A DNA stretch of 13,887 nucleotides from Alistipes sp. (GTDB taxonomy: Bacteria > Bacteroidota > Bacteroidia > Bacteroidales > Rikenellaceae). The translations under genes were made by a program, and so were the position numbers. The stretch spans positions 1 to 13,887 of the forward strand of contig JAFLRS010000038.1 of the NCBI GenBank assembly GCA_022511355.1, given 5' to 3'. Below are positions 1 to 6,862 of this stretch, one piece after another. Under the pieces are notes generated by a model that saw only the letters and a list, made by a program, of their open reading frames with translations, was not told where the DNA came from and searched no databases. The first letter of the stretch is position 1. Every line of letters begins with the position of its first letter.

Positions 1-517
1 CGCGAATGGCCGCCATCATCACGATTGCCAGCCACCAACCCAGACCCGAACCGAATCCGTATACTATCGACTGCCATACCGACGTAATCTCCGCAGCCTC
101 CACCTTCTGCTGCATGAAGAGCGAACCGCCCATAATAGCACAGTTCACGGCTATCAGCGGCAGGAAGATGCCCAACTGATTGTAAAGCGTCGGCGAGAAC
201 TTCTCGACAGCCATCTCCACAAGCTGAGTGAACGATGCAATCACCGCAATAAAGACAATGAACGACAGAAAACTCAAATCGACATCGGCCAAAGCCTCAT
301 TGCCGGTCCATGCCAAAGCTCCCTTCGTAAGCAAGTACTCGTTGAGCAGATAGTTCAAAGGCACCGTCATGGTCATGACGAACGTCACCGCCAAACCCAA
401 TCCCAATGCCGTCTTTACACTCTTCGATACGGCTATGTAAGAGCACATTCCGAAGAAGAATGCGAATACCATGTTGTCGATGAATATCGACCTGATAAAT
501 ATATTCAATGATTCCAT
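1..517 (-). CDS. nqrE: Na+-translocating NADH:quinone reductase subunit E (3' end cut by window edge)
   Basis: NqrE is an integral membrane subunit of the sodium-pumping NADH:quinone oxidoreductase and pairs with NqrD in the membrane core. The visible part encodes 172 residues starting MESLNIF. The family is about 200 residues long, so roughly 30 are missing beyond base 1. Several hydrophobic helices are evident. Cys25 (FFFGMCSY) and Cys126 (AVNCAIMGG) sit where the family has the two cysteines that, with two from NqrD, bind the iron centre in the membrane. The ATG is at 517-515, 5 bases after a strong AGGAGGT site that begins within the nqrD stop codon. The gene is the fifth of the operon, and nqrF should follow outside the window. 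Family identity is firm. The cysteine role is known from Vibrio and transferred here. Confidence 0.95.
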   Translation of the reverse strand, partial: MESLNIFIRSIFIDNMVFAFFFGMCSYIAVSKSVKTALGLGLAVTFVMTMTVPLNYLLNEYLLTKGALAWTGNEALADVDLSFLSFIVFIAVIASFTQLVEMAVEKFSPTLYNQLGIFLPLIAVNCAIMGGSLFMQQKVEAAEITSVWQSIVYGFGSGLGWWLAIVMMAAIR

Positions 518-522
518 AGCCT

Positions 523-530
523 ACCTCCTA
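523..530 (-). promoter_or_regulatory. Strong ribosome binding site of nqrE, overlapping the nqrD stop
   Basis: Read on the minus strand this is TAGGAGGT, 5 bases before the nqrE ATG. Its TAG is the nqrD stop codon, so termination of nqrD and initiation of nqrE occur at the same place. This favours translational coupling of the two membrane partners. Confidence 0.75.
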
Positions 531-1160
531 TTTTTCCTGTAAATCCTTGTTGAACGAACGGTGCGCCCATATTATGCAGCCCACGATAATCAAAGCCATC
601 GGCGGGAAGAGCATCAGACCGTTATTGTAGTAGAAACCGCCCTCGGAAGCATACCAGCTCTGCGGTATGACCTGAAATCCGAGCAACTGGCCCGAACCGA
701 ACAACTCACGGAAAAATGCCACTGCAACCAATATCGAACCGTATCCGAGACCGTTGCCGATTCCGTCGAGGAACGACGCCCACGGCTTGTTGCCCAACGC
801 AAAAGCCTCTACACGACCCATAATGATACAGTTCGTAATAATCAGACCCACGTATACCGACAACTGCTTCGACACGTCGTAAACATAAGCCTTCAGGAAC
901 TGGTCCACCAAAATAACAAGCGTGGCGATAACCACCAGCTGAACGATGATGCGGATTCGCATCGGCACGCTCTTGCGCAGCAGCGACATCACCAGATTGG
1001 CAAATGCCGTAACCACCATCACCGACAATCCCATAACGATGGCCGGCTTGAGCTTCACGGTCACGGCCAGAGCCGAACAGATACCCAGAATCTGCACGAT
1101 TACCGGATTGTTCGCACTCAGCGGACCTGTCAGATATTTCAAATTCTTAACATTACTCAT
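528..1160 (-). CDS. nqrD: Na+-translocating NADH:quinone reductase subunit D
   Basis: NqrD is a six-helix membrane subunit and the structural partner of NqrE in the Na+-NQR complex. From the ATG at 1160 the protein has 210 residues (MSNVKNLKYL), the usual family length. Cys28 (ILGICSA) and Cys111 (ITNCIIMG) match the conserved cysteines that bind the iron centre between NqrD and NqrE. The ASFLDGIGNGLGYG stretch and the hydrophobic helices are typical of the family. An upstream TTG at 1172 would add four residues (MQVT), but the site AGGTGA at 1168-1163 lies within that extension and just before the ATG, so the ATG is preferred. There are 15 bases between the nqrC stop and this start, and the stop codon is shared with the nqrE ribosome binding site. 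Confidence 0.95.
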   Translation of the reverse strand: MSNVKNLKYLTGPLSANNPVIVQILGICSALAVTVKLKPAIVMGLSVMVVTAFANLVMSLLRKSVPMRIRIIVQLVVIATLVILVDQFLKAYVYDVSKQLSVYVGLIITNCIIMGRVEAFALGNKPWASFLDGIGNGLGYGSILVAVAFFRELFGSGQLLGFQVIPQSWYASEGGFYYNNGLMLFPPMALIIVGCIIWAHRSFNKDLQEK

Positions 1161-1162
1161 AG

Positions 1163-1168
1163 TCACCT
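1163..1168 (-). promoter_or_regulatory. Ribosome binding site that decides the nqrD start
   Basis: The minus-strand sequence AGGTGA ends 2 bases before the ATG at 1160 (AGGTGACT then ATG). It lies downstream of the alternative TTG at 1172, so it can only serve the ATG. This is why the shorter 210-residue product was chosen. Confidence 0.6.
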
Positions 1169-1175
1169 GCAAATT

Positions 1176-1934
1176 TTATTCGTTAGACAACTCTTCGCTC
1201 TCCGACTCCTCCTCCGCGGGTTCGGGAATCGAAGTCTCGGCCACGATATAGGGCAGATAGTTCTTCAGGCAATCCTTGAGCATGGCCGTTACGCCGTCCG
1301 AAGTCTTGGTGCCGCCGGTAATGGCATCCACCTCGTGAACGAACGAAGGACTCGAAGGCTTCGCTCCGCCCTTTACCAGCGTAACCGACACGAACTCCGT
1401 GCCTTCGAATATCTTCTTGCCCTTGTAAAGAGCCTGATGCTTGGGCGTAGCGATTTCGGCTCCCAAACCCGGAGTCTCGCCCTTATGGTCGAGCGCTATA
1501 CCCGAAATGGTGTTGAGATCGGCCTCCAAAGCCACATAGCCCCAAATAACATCCCACAGTCCGTTGCCCGTAACAGGGAATACGAATCGGCCGTCGGCCG
1601 ACTTGAACACGGGATAGGTTTTGTTCTCTATCGCACCCTTCAGATCGAACAGCATATCGATTACCGCATCGGGGCCTATACCCTCGATGACATTTCCGTC
1701 GGCATCGACCGCGAAGGCATCGACAAAGGTGTCGTAGTCCTCGGTCGCAACGCCGTTCTCGAACTTGCCCAGCGACTGAAGTATCGCATTCTTCTTTTCA
1801 TTCAGAACATTGGCATTCTGACGAGATTGCAGCGACATCGCCGTCACCGACAGCAGCACCGCAACCACCACTACCATCACTACCGAGTAGATAATTATAT
1901 AGAGGTTTCCGTTTTTGAATTTGTTTGTTGCCAT
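1176..1934 (-). CDS. nqrC: Na+-translocating NADH:quinone reductase subunit C (covalent FMN subunit)
   Basis: NqrC carries a covalently bound FMN on the outer side of the membrane and relays electrons within Na+-NQR. The 252-residue protein has a single N-terminal membrane anchor (about residues 11-33, YIIIYSVVMVVVVAVLL) and an extracytoplasmic FMN-binding domain. The family motif HKGETPGLGAE is at 150-160. The flavinylation motif at 206-212 reads TGGTKTS, with Thr209 as the likely FMN-phosphate acceptor. In the usual S/T-G-A-T motif the third position is Ala, so Gly208 is a departure. The C-terminus (about 238-252) is a run rich in Glu and Ser that looks flexible. An excellent site (AAGGAGGAAGT) precedes the ATG at 1934. 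The spacing to nqrB is 9 bases. ApbE, which attaches FMN, is not in the window. Confidence 0.95.
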   Translation of the reverse strand: MATNKFKNGNLYIIIYSVVMVVVVAVLLSVTAMSLQSRQNANVLNEKKNAILQSLGKFENGVATEDYDTFVDAFAVDADGNVIEGIGPDAVIDMLFDLKGAIENKTYPVFKSADGRFVFPVTGNGLWDVIWGYVALEADLNTISGIALDHKGETPGLGAEIATPKHQALYKGKKIFEGTEFVSVTLVKGGAKPSSPSFVHEVDAITGGTKTSDGVTAMLKDCLKNYLPYIVAETSIPEPAEEESESEELSNE

Positions 1935-1943
1935 ACTTCCTCC

Positions 1944-3089
1944 TTATTTAGCCAGTTTGACACGATTTTTTCTGCGGCGGATGTTCGCCTCGACAACACA
2001 GTAGTCGATAAGCGGAGCCAGCGCATTCATAAACAGAATCGAGAGCATCATGCCTTCGGGATATGCGGGATTCACAACGCGAATCAGCACGGCAACCGCA
2101 CCCGTAAGCAGACCGTAAATGTACTTGCCCGTCTCGGTCTGCGCCGAGGTAACGGGGTCGGTAGCCATAAACACCGCTCCGAATGCGAAACCGCCCACAA
2201 TCAGATGCTGCCATGCAGGAATCTGCATATAAGGCGTAGCGCCTATCAGATTGAAGACCAGCCCCATCAGAAGTCCGCCCGCAAATACGCTCAGCATCGT
2301 GCGCCACGAAGCCACACCCGTAAAGAGCAGAATCGCGGCTCCTATCAGAATGGCCAGAGTCGAGGTCTCGCCGATACATCCCGGCATGAAGCCCAAAAAT
2401 GCATCGAGATTCGAATAGCTCATCGCACCGCTGTCGGCCAGCTGAGCCAGCGCCGTAGCACCCGAGAATCCGTCCACCTTGTCGGCTCCTGCCACCCATA
2501 CGGTTTCACCCGAAATCGAGGGCGTATAGGCGAAGAACACGAATACACGCGCCACAAGCGCGGGATTCCATACGTTCATGCCCGTACCGCCGAACACCTC
2601 CTTGCCGATTACCACCGCGAATGCCGTTGCCAGAACCACCATCCACACCGGAATATCGACCGGCATAATCATCGGAATCAGAAGGCCCGTAACAAGAAAT
2701 CCTTCATTGACCTCGTGTCCGCGCGCCTGTGCGAATCCGAATTCGATTGCCAGACCCGTCACATAAGATGCAACGATGATAGGCAGCGTCTTCAGAAGTC
2801 CGAACCACAGATTGCCCCAGAACGACGACTCCTCGCCCAACATCGCGTAGTGCTGCAATCCCGTATTGTAGAGACCGAAGCAAAGCGCCGGCAGAAGCGC
2901 GATTACAACCGTAATCATCACGCGCTTCATATCGTTGCAGTCGCGAATATGAGAGCCCTTGGATGTCGTGGTGTCGGGAACGAACAGGAATGTTTCAAAA
3001 GCTTCGAAGGTCGAGCCGAGGAAAGAGAGTTTGCCTCCCTTCGAGAATGTCGGCTTCATCTTATCGACCATATTGCGTAATCCGCTCAT
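1944..3089 (-). CDS. nqrB: Na+-translocating NADH:quinone reductase subunit B (covalent FMN subunit)
   Basis: NqrB is the large membrane subunit of Na+-NQR, carrying covalent FMN and forming much of the sodium path and quinone region. The 381-residue product is slightly shorter than the roughly 410 usual for the family. Hydrophobic helices run from about residue 56 to 365. The flavinylation motif SGAT is intact at 209-212 (VDGFSGATALAQ), so Thr212 is the predicted FMN site. FGGTGMNVWNPALVARV (166-182) is a strongly conserved family block, and MATDPVTSAQT (308-318) is also typical. The ATG at 3089 shares one base with the nqrA TAA stop (TAATG), and a GGAGG site precedes it within the end of nqrA. 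Translation of nqrA and nqrB is therefore probably coupled. Confidence 0.96.
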   Translation of the reverse strand: MSGLRNMVDKMKPTFSKGGKLSFLGSTFEAFETFLFVPDTTTSKGSHIRDCNDMKRVMITVVIALLPALCFGLYNTGLQHYAMLGEESSFWGNLWFGLLKTLPIIVASYVTGLAIEFGFAQARGHEVNEGFLVTGLLIPMIMPVDIPVWMVVLATAFAVVIGKEVFGGTGMNVWNPALVARVFVFFAYTPSISGETVWVAGADKVDGFSGATALAQLADSGAMSYSNLDAFLGFMPGCIGETSTLAILIGAAILLFTGVASWRTMLSVFAGGLLMGLVFNLIGATPYMQIPAWQHLIVGGFAFGAVFMATDPVTSAQTETGKYIYGLLTGAVAVLIRVVNPAYPEGMMLSILFMNALAPLIDYCVVEANIRRRKNRVKLAK

Positions 3090-4447
3090 TATTCGCCCTC
3101 CTTAATCATTAAGTTAATACCCTTGCGAAGAATGCTCTGCATCTCGATCTTCGACGGATCGACAAATTCGCACAGAGCGATATCCTCTTCGATTACCTCG
3201 TAGATGCCCAGATTCTCCATCTTGTCGATATCCTCGGCCAAAATAGCCTTAAGCAGATATGTGGGATAGATATCCATAGGCAGATACTTCTCGTAGAGAC
3301 CCGTAACCACGAACGGACGCTCGCCTCCATTGAGGTTGGTGTCCAGATTGTAGACCTTCTTGGGGAAGAGCCACGAGAAATAGGTCTTCGAAACCGACAG
3401 TTTGTTGAAACGCGGCATAATCCAGCCCAGCAGCTCGTGATGATTGCCTTCGGGGATTACGCTGAGCATATCGGCGTAGAAGTTGATAAAGCCGTCGTGA
3501 GCGCTCTTCACGCCCGACAGCACGTTGCCCGAAATGATTCGGACCGTCTGACCCTCGCCCTGAGGCTGAACATTGTCCTTGAGGATGGAGGCCACGGGAG
3601 CGCCGTTGATTATGCGGCAGTACTGCGGACGCATAACCTCGGAACCTGCCACCGCAACCGTCTTCGACATATCGACCTTGCCCTCGTTGAAGAAGCGGCC
3701 GATAATCGCCACCGACTGGATATTCACCGTCCATACACGCTCGCCCTTGTTCACGGGGTCGATGCGGTTAATCTGCACGCCGACATTGCCGACGGGGTGT
3801 TTTCCTGCAAAGAGATGGGTTTCCACATCCTTGTAAATGGCCGAATCGCTCTCGACGCCTGCACGCATCGAAAGGTGTACTTTGCCGTCGGTGAGTCGGC
3901 TGAGTACGGTAAGACCGGTCTGCACGTTCTTCTTCTCCGAGGCGAGTACATAGTTGTAGTCGGGAGCCAGCGGTGCGCTGTCGAACGCCGACACGAAGAT
4001 GGCCTTGGGCGTATCCGACGGATTGGCAATGATTCCGTAGGGACGCTGAATAATCATCGGCCAGAGGCCCGATTTGAGCAGCAGGGCGACAATCTCCTCA
4101 CGGCTCGCGGCTGCGGGTTCGGGTACGTCGAACTCCTCATAGCTCTGCTTGGCATCGGCTGCGACCGTCACGTTGAGTACGAGACGCTTCTCACCGCGGT
4201 TCACCGCCGAAACGGTTCCGCTGACGGGCGACGTAAAGAGAATCCTCTCGTCGTACTTGTTGAAGAACAACGGAGTTCCGGCCTTCACCTTGTCGCCTGC
4301 CTTAACCAACAGCTTGGGAGTAACGCCCGCGAAATCCAGCGGCGACACGGCATACTCCGAAGCCAACGGCATCTGAACCGTCAGCTTCGCAGCCTCACCG
4401 CGAAGTTTTACGTCTAAACCCTTACGTAGTTTAATGATTTTCGACAT
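3089..4447 (-). CDS. nqrA: Na+-translocating NADH:quinone reductase subunit A
   Basis: NqrA is the cytoplasmic, peripheral subunit of Na+-NQR, implicated in quinone binding. The protein has 452 residues against about 446 usual. The N-terminus (MSKIIKLRKGLDVKLRG) is typical. A lipoyl/biotinyl-like barrel follows, with VKAGDKVKAGTPLFF at 48-62 and FTSPVSGTVSAVNRGEKR at 71-88. The C-terminal block beginning at Cys426 (CEFVDPSK) and ending in an LRKG..LMIKEG pattern is a family hallmark. No membrane helix is seen, as expected. It is the first gene of the operon, and the ATG at 4447 follows an A-rich leader of about 65 bases from a predicted promoter at 4551-4518. A hairpin-like inverted repeat near the transcription start may be regulatory. 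Confidence 0.96.
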   Translation of the reverse strand: MSKIIKLRKGLDVKLRGEAAKLTVQMPLASEYAVSPLDFAGVTPKLLVKAGDKVKAGTPLFFNKYDERILFTSPVSGTVSAVNRGEKRLVLNVTVAADAKQSYEEFDVPEPAAASREEIVALLLKSGLWPMIIQRPYGIIANPSDTPKAIFVSAFDSAPLAPDYNYVLASEKKNVQTGLTVLSRLTDGKVHLSMRAGVESDSAIYKDVETHLFAGKHPVGNVGVQINRIDPVNKGERVWTVNIQSVAIIGRFFNEGKVDMSKTVAVAGSEVMRPQYCRIINGAPVASILKDNVQPQGEGQTVRIISGNVLSGVKSAHDGFINFYADMLSVIPEGNHHELLGWIMPRFNKLSVSKTYFSWLFPKKVYNLDTNLNGGERPFVVTGLYEKYLPMDIYPTYLLKAILAEDIDKMENLGIYEVIEEDIALCEFVDPSKIEMQSILRKGINLMIKEGE

Positions 4448-4497
4448 CTTTTGTAAATTTTTGTTATACTGTGTTTGTTTGTCCGTCTACACAAAAA

Positions 4498-4514
4498 GTC
4501 ATTTTTACAATGAC
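4498..4514. promoter_or_regulatory. Perfect 6+5+6 inverted repeat near the predicted nqr transcription start
   Basis: GTCATT, a 5-base spacer, then AATGAC form a perfect inverted repeat. It begins 4 bases downstream of the predicted nqrA -7 box and so overlaps or abuts the transcription start. It could be an operator for a dimeric regulator or a small hairpin at the 5' end of the nqr transcript. The half-site does not match an operator I can name. That it is an inverted repeat is certain; the function is inferred. Confidence 0.45.
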
Positions 4515-4517
4515 CTG

Positions 4518-4551
4518 CAAATATACGAATTTTGTTTTGCATATCCAGCAA
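4518..4551 (-). promoter_or_regulatory. Predicted promoter of the nqr operon
   Basis: On the minus strand TATATTTG (4525-4518) is an exact match to the Bacteroidetes -7 consensus TAnnTTTG. A TTGC at 4551-4548 stands 22 bases upstream as a fair -33 element. The implied start is near 4511, giving a leader of about 65 bases before the nqrA ATG. It lies back to back with the promoter of the opposite operon. Confidence 0.65.
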
Positions 4552-4563
4552 GTTTAATCCGTT

Positions 4564-4595
4564 TTTTCCACATAAAATTAAAAATCGTAAATTTG
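4564..4595 (+). promoter_or_regulatory. Predicted promoter of the tatD-tcdA-dehydrogenase operon
   Basis: TAAATTTG at 4588-4595 matches the Bacteroidetes -7 consensus TAnnTTTG exactly. A T-rich TTTT at 4564-4567, 20 bases upstream, is a weak -33 element. The implied start near 4602 leaves only about 14 bases before the ATG at 4616, with no clear Shine-Dalgarno sequence, as is common in this phylum. Confidence 0.6.
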
Positions 4596-4615
4596 CACTC
4601 TCAAAGAGAGAGACA

Positions 4616-5203
4616 ATGCACTTCGTGAACATTCACACTCATCGTCCCACCGGACGGCACATCGAACCGTCAGCCGCGGGAATACACCCATGGTATGCCG
4701 CCGATACGCATTCCGAACCTGACGGCACACTGTCCGACGATGCACAGGCTGTAGGCGAAACCGGTCTCGATTTCGCCTGCTCCGTTCCGCACGAACTGCA
4801 AGAAAAAGTGTTCCGCGAGCAGCTCGCAAAGGCCGCAGAACTCCGCAAACCCGTAATTCTGCACTGCGTGCGCGCATTCGAGCCGACAATGAAGATTCTG
4901 AACGACTACCATCTCCGCGCAGTCATATTTCACGGCTTCATAGGCTCTCCGCAGCAGGCAGCACGCGCCATAGCCAAAGGCTGTTGCATCTCGTTCGGAG
5001 AATCGGCGTTCCGCTCGCCCAAAACGCTCGAAGCCATGAAGATGACCCCCTTGCAAAATCTCTTTCTCGAGACCGACGATTCTCAAATCACAATCGAAGA
5101 GGTATATGCCCGCGCCGCCGAAGTCAAAGGCGTAAGCGTCGCGGAACTGCAAGCCTCAACATACGAAAATTACAAACGCATATTCCAAAGCGATGAACAG
5201 TAA
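4616..5203 (+). CDS. Compact TatD family metal-dependent hydrolase
   Basis: This is a TatD-type amidohydrolase-fold protein, a family of metal-dependent nucleases and phosphoesterases found in the cytosol. All the expected metal-binding motifs are present: His7 and His9 (NIHTHR), Glu48 (GETGLDF), His83 (VILHCV), His106 (IFHGFIG) and Asp154 (LETDD). The C-terminal YENYKRIF pattern is also typical. At 195 residues it is much shorter than the usual 260 or so. The gap lies between HTH and AGIHPW (residues 21-26), where about 12 residues replace the normal first beta-alpha unit. The ATG at 4616 was chosen because an upstream in-frame extension to 4532 would cross the predicted promoter and add sequence unlike the family. 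The last 11 bases overlap tcdA. The substrate is unknown, and the family call is firm. Confidence 0.87.
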   Translation: MHFVNIHTHRPTGRHIEPSAAGIHPWYAADTHSEPDGTLSDDAQAVGETGLDFACSVPHELQEKVFREQLAKAAELRKPVILHCVRAFEPTMKILNDYHLRAVIFHGFIGSPQQAARAIAKGCCISFGESAFRSPKTLEAMKMTPLQNLFLETDDSQITIEEVYARAAEVKGVSVAELQASTYENYKRIFQSDEQ

Positions 5204-5915
5204 CTGGCTCGAACGAACGCAGCTGCTTTTAGGCAGCGAGAAATGCGAAATTCTGCGCAATGCACGCGTACTCGTGGTAGGCGTGGGAGGCGTAGGTGCC
5301 TATGCAGCCGAAATGATAGCCCGCGCCGGCGTGGGACACATGACCGTAGCCGATGCCGATACGGTATCAGAAAGCAACATAAACCGTCAGCTCATAGCCC
5401 TCCACTCAACCGTCGGGAAATCAAAAACCGCACTCGTCGCAGAACGGCTGCGCGACATAAATCCCGAACTCGACATCACCGCGGTCGAAAAGTATATAAA
5501 GGACGACGAAACCTACAAACTTCTCGATTCGCAGAGATTCGACTACGTGGTGGATGCCATCGACACGCTGTCGCCGAAGCTGGCACTGATTCTGGCCTGC
5601 CTCGAACGCAAAATACCCATAGTAAGTTCGATGGGCGCCGGTGCCAAAACCGACCCGACGAAAGTCGAAATAGCCGACATCTCGAAAACGCATCACTGCC
5701 CTCTCGCACATATGCTGCGCAAACGACTCCACAAAGCCGGAGTACGCAAAGGTTTCCGCGCCGTATTCTCGGCCGAACCGGCACGCGAAGGAGCCATCAT
5801 CGAATGCGAAGAGCGCAACAAAAAATCCAACGCAGGCACCATCTCCTATATGCCGGCCGTATTCGGAATAGGCTGCGCATCGGTAGTCATACGCGATTTA
5901 CTTAACGAACTTTGA
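5193..5915 (+). CDS. tcdA: tRNA threonylcarbamoyladenosine dehydratase (TcdA/CsdL family)
   Basis: The protein is an E1-like, ATP-dependent enzyme. Its characterised homologue cyclises the threonylcarbamoyl group of t6A37 in tRNAs to ct6A. The 240-residue product carries WLERTQLLLG at the N-terminus, the nucleotide-binding loop GVGGVGA (30-36), the acidic DAD (54-56), SNINRQL (61-67) and VDAIDTLSPK (120-129). An SSMGAGAKTDP block follows, typical of TcdA rather than MoeB or ThiF. No CxxC zinc pairs are seen, which also argues against MoeB. The start overlaps tatD by 11 bases and the spacing to the next gene is 11 bases, so this is an operon. The sulfur-transfer partners CsdA and CsdE that accompany it in E. 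coli are not nearby. Confidence 0.9.
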   Translation: MNSNWLERTQLLLGSEKCEILRNARVLVVGVGGVGAYAAEMIARAGVGHMTVADADTVSESNINRQLIALHSTVGKSKTALVAERLRDINPELDITAVEKYIKDDETYKLLDSQRFDYVVDAIDTLSPKLALILACLERKIPIVSSMGAGAKTDPTKVEIADISKTHHCPLAHMLRKRLHKAGVRKGFRAVFSAEPAREGAIIECEERNKKSNAGTISYMPAVFGIGCASVVIRDLLNEL

Positions 5916-5926
5916 ATCTGTAAGAT

Positions 5927-6862
5927 ATGAAAGCCGTATTTTTGGACCACTATTCGATTTGCGGACGCGACACCTCCGCAATCGCCGCTCTGTGCGACCG
6001 ATACACGGAGTATGAATTCACCACACCGCCAGAGGTCGTGGAACGCTGTCACGATGCCGAAATCGTCATTACGAACAAGGTGCGGTTTACCGCCGAAATC
6101 ATGGACGCACTGCCGGCTCTGAAACTTATATGCATAGCCGCCACAGGCATGAACAACGTCGATCTCGATGCCGCCGCAGAGCGCGGAATAGAGGTACGCA
6201 ATGCCGTGGGCTACTCGACATATTCGGTTGCCGAGACGACAATATGTTCGGCTCTGGCTCTGCTGCGCGAAGTCGTCTACTATGACGGTCTGTTCAAAAG
6301 CGGAGAGTGGTACGCATCGGGACGTATGTTCAACTTCGACCGTCCGACAGCCCAAATTCGAGGCAAAAACTGGGGAATCATAGGGCTCGGGAACATAGGT
6401 CGCGAAGTGGCACGTCTGGCAACGGCCTTCGGATGCAGCGTGCGTTACTGCTCCTCCTCGGGCGTAACACGTCCCGAAGAGTATCCCGCAGCGACGCTCG
6501 ACGAACTGCTCGAATGGGCCGACGTGGTATCGGTACACTGTCCGCTCAACGACAAAACCCGAAATCTGATAGATGCCGGCCGTCTACGAAAAATGAAGCC
6601 GACGGCCGTAATCATAAATGTGGCACGCGGAGGCATAGTCGATGAAACGGCTCTCGCCGAAGCTCTCGACAACGGAACGATTCGCGGAGCGGCATTAGAC
6701 GTATTCACGAGCGAACCTCTCGACCCCTCATCGCCGCTGATGCATCTGAAAGAGCATCGCCGTCTGCTGGCCTCGCCGCACAACGCATGGTCCACGGTCG
6801 AAGCCATAGACCGTCTTATAGCCTGCATCGCAGAGAACATAAAAGAGTATTTGCGCAGATAG
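5927..6862 (+). CDS. D-2-hydroxyacid dehydrogenase (hydroxypyruvate/glyoxylate reductase type)
   Basis: This is an NAD(P)-dependent reductase that interconverts 2-oxoacids and D-2-hydroxyacids. The 311-residue protein has the full family layout. The N-terminal catalytic part has AATGMNNVDLDAA (71-83). The Rossmann loop is GLGNIG (153-158). The catalytic triad is Arg234 (NVARGGIVDE), Glu263 (TSEPLD) and His285 (SPHNAWST). At the end of the second Rossmann strand, where NAD-specific members have Asp, the sequence reads YCSSSG (174-179), which hints at NADP(H) use or relaxed cofactor choice (inference). The substrate cannot be settled from sequence; glycerate dehydrogenase/hydroxypyruvate reductase is the likeliest, and phosphoglycerate dehydrogenase without ACT domain is possible. 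It is last in its operon, and its TAG stop abuts the stop of the convergent addB-like gene. Confidence 0.88.
   Translation: MKAVFLDHYSICGRDTSAIAALCDRYTEYEFTTPPEVVERCHDAEIVITNKVRFTAEIMDALPALKLICIAATGMNNVDLDAAAERGIEVRNAVGYSTYSVAETTICSALALLREVVYYDGLFKSGEWYASGRMFNFDRPTAQIRGKNWGIIGLGNIGREVARLATAFGCSVRYCSSSGVTRPEEYPAATLDELLEWADVVSVHCPLNDKTRNLIDAGRLRKMKPTAVIINVARGGIVDETALAEALDNGTIRGAALDVFTSEPLDPSSPLMHLKEHRRLLASPHNAWSTVEAIDRLIACIAENIKEYLRR

Noticed and set aside
561..3080. 839-codon open frame on the plus strand opposite nqrB, nqrC and nqrD
   Set aside because: It is a shadow of the real genes' codon use. The translation is rich in His, Arg and Gln with runs such as HRNHHYHHYR and no recognisable domain. 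It also runs across three well-supported genes and their ribosome sites.
4532..4615. N-terminal extension of the TatD protein by 28 codons
   Set aside because: It would run through the predicted -33 and -7 boxes and adds a Lys/Phe-rich leader unlike the family, whose conserved HTH motif normally lies within a few residues of the start.
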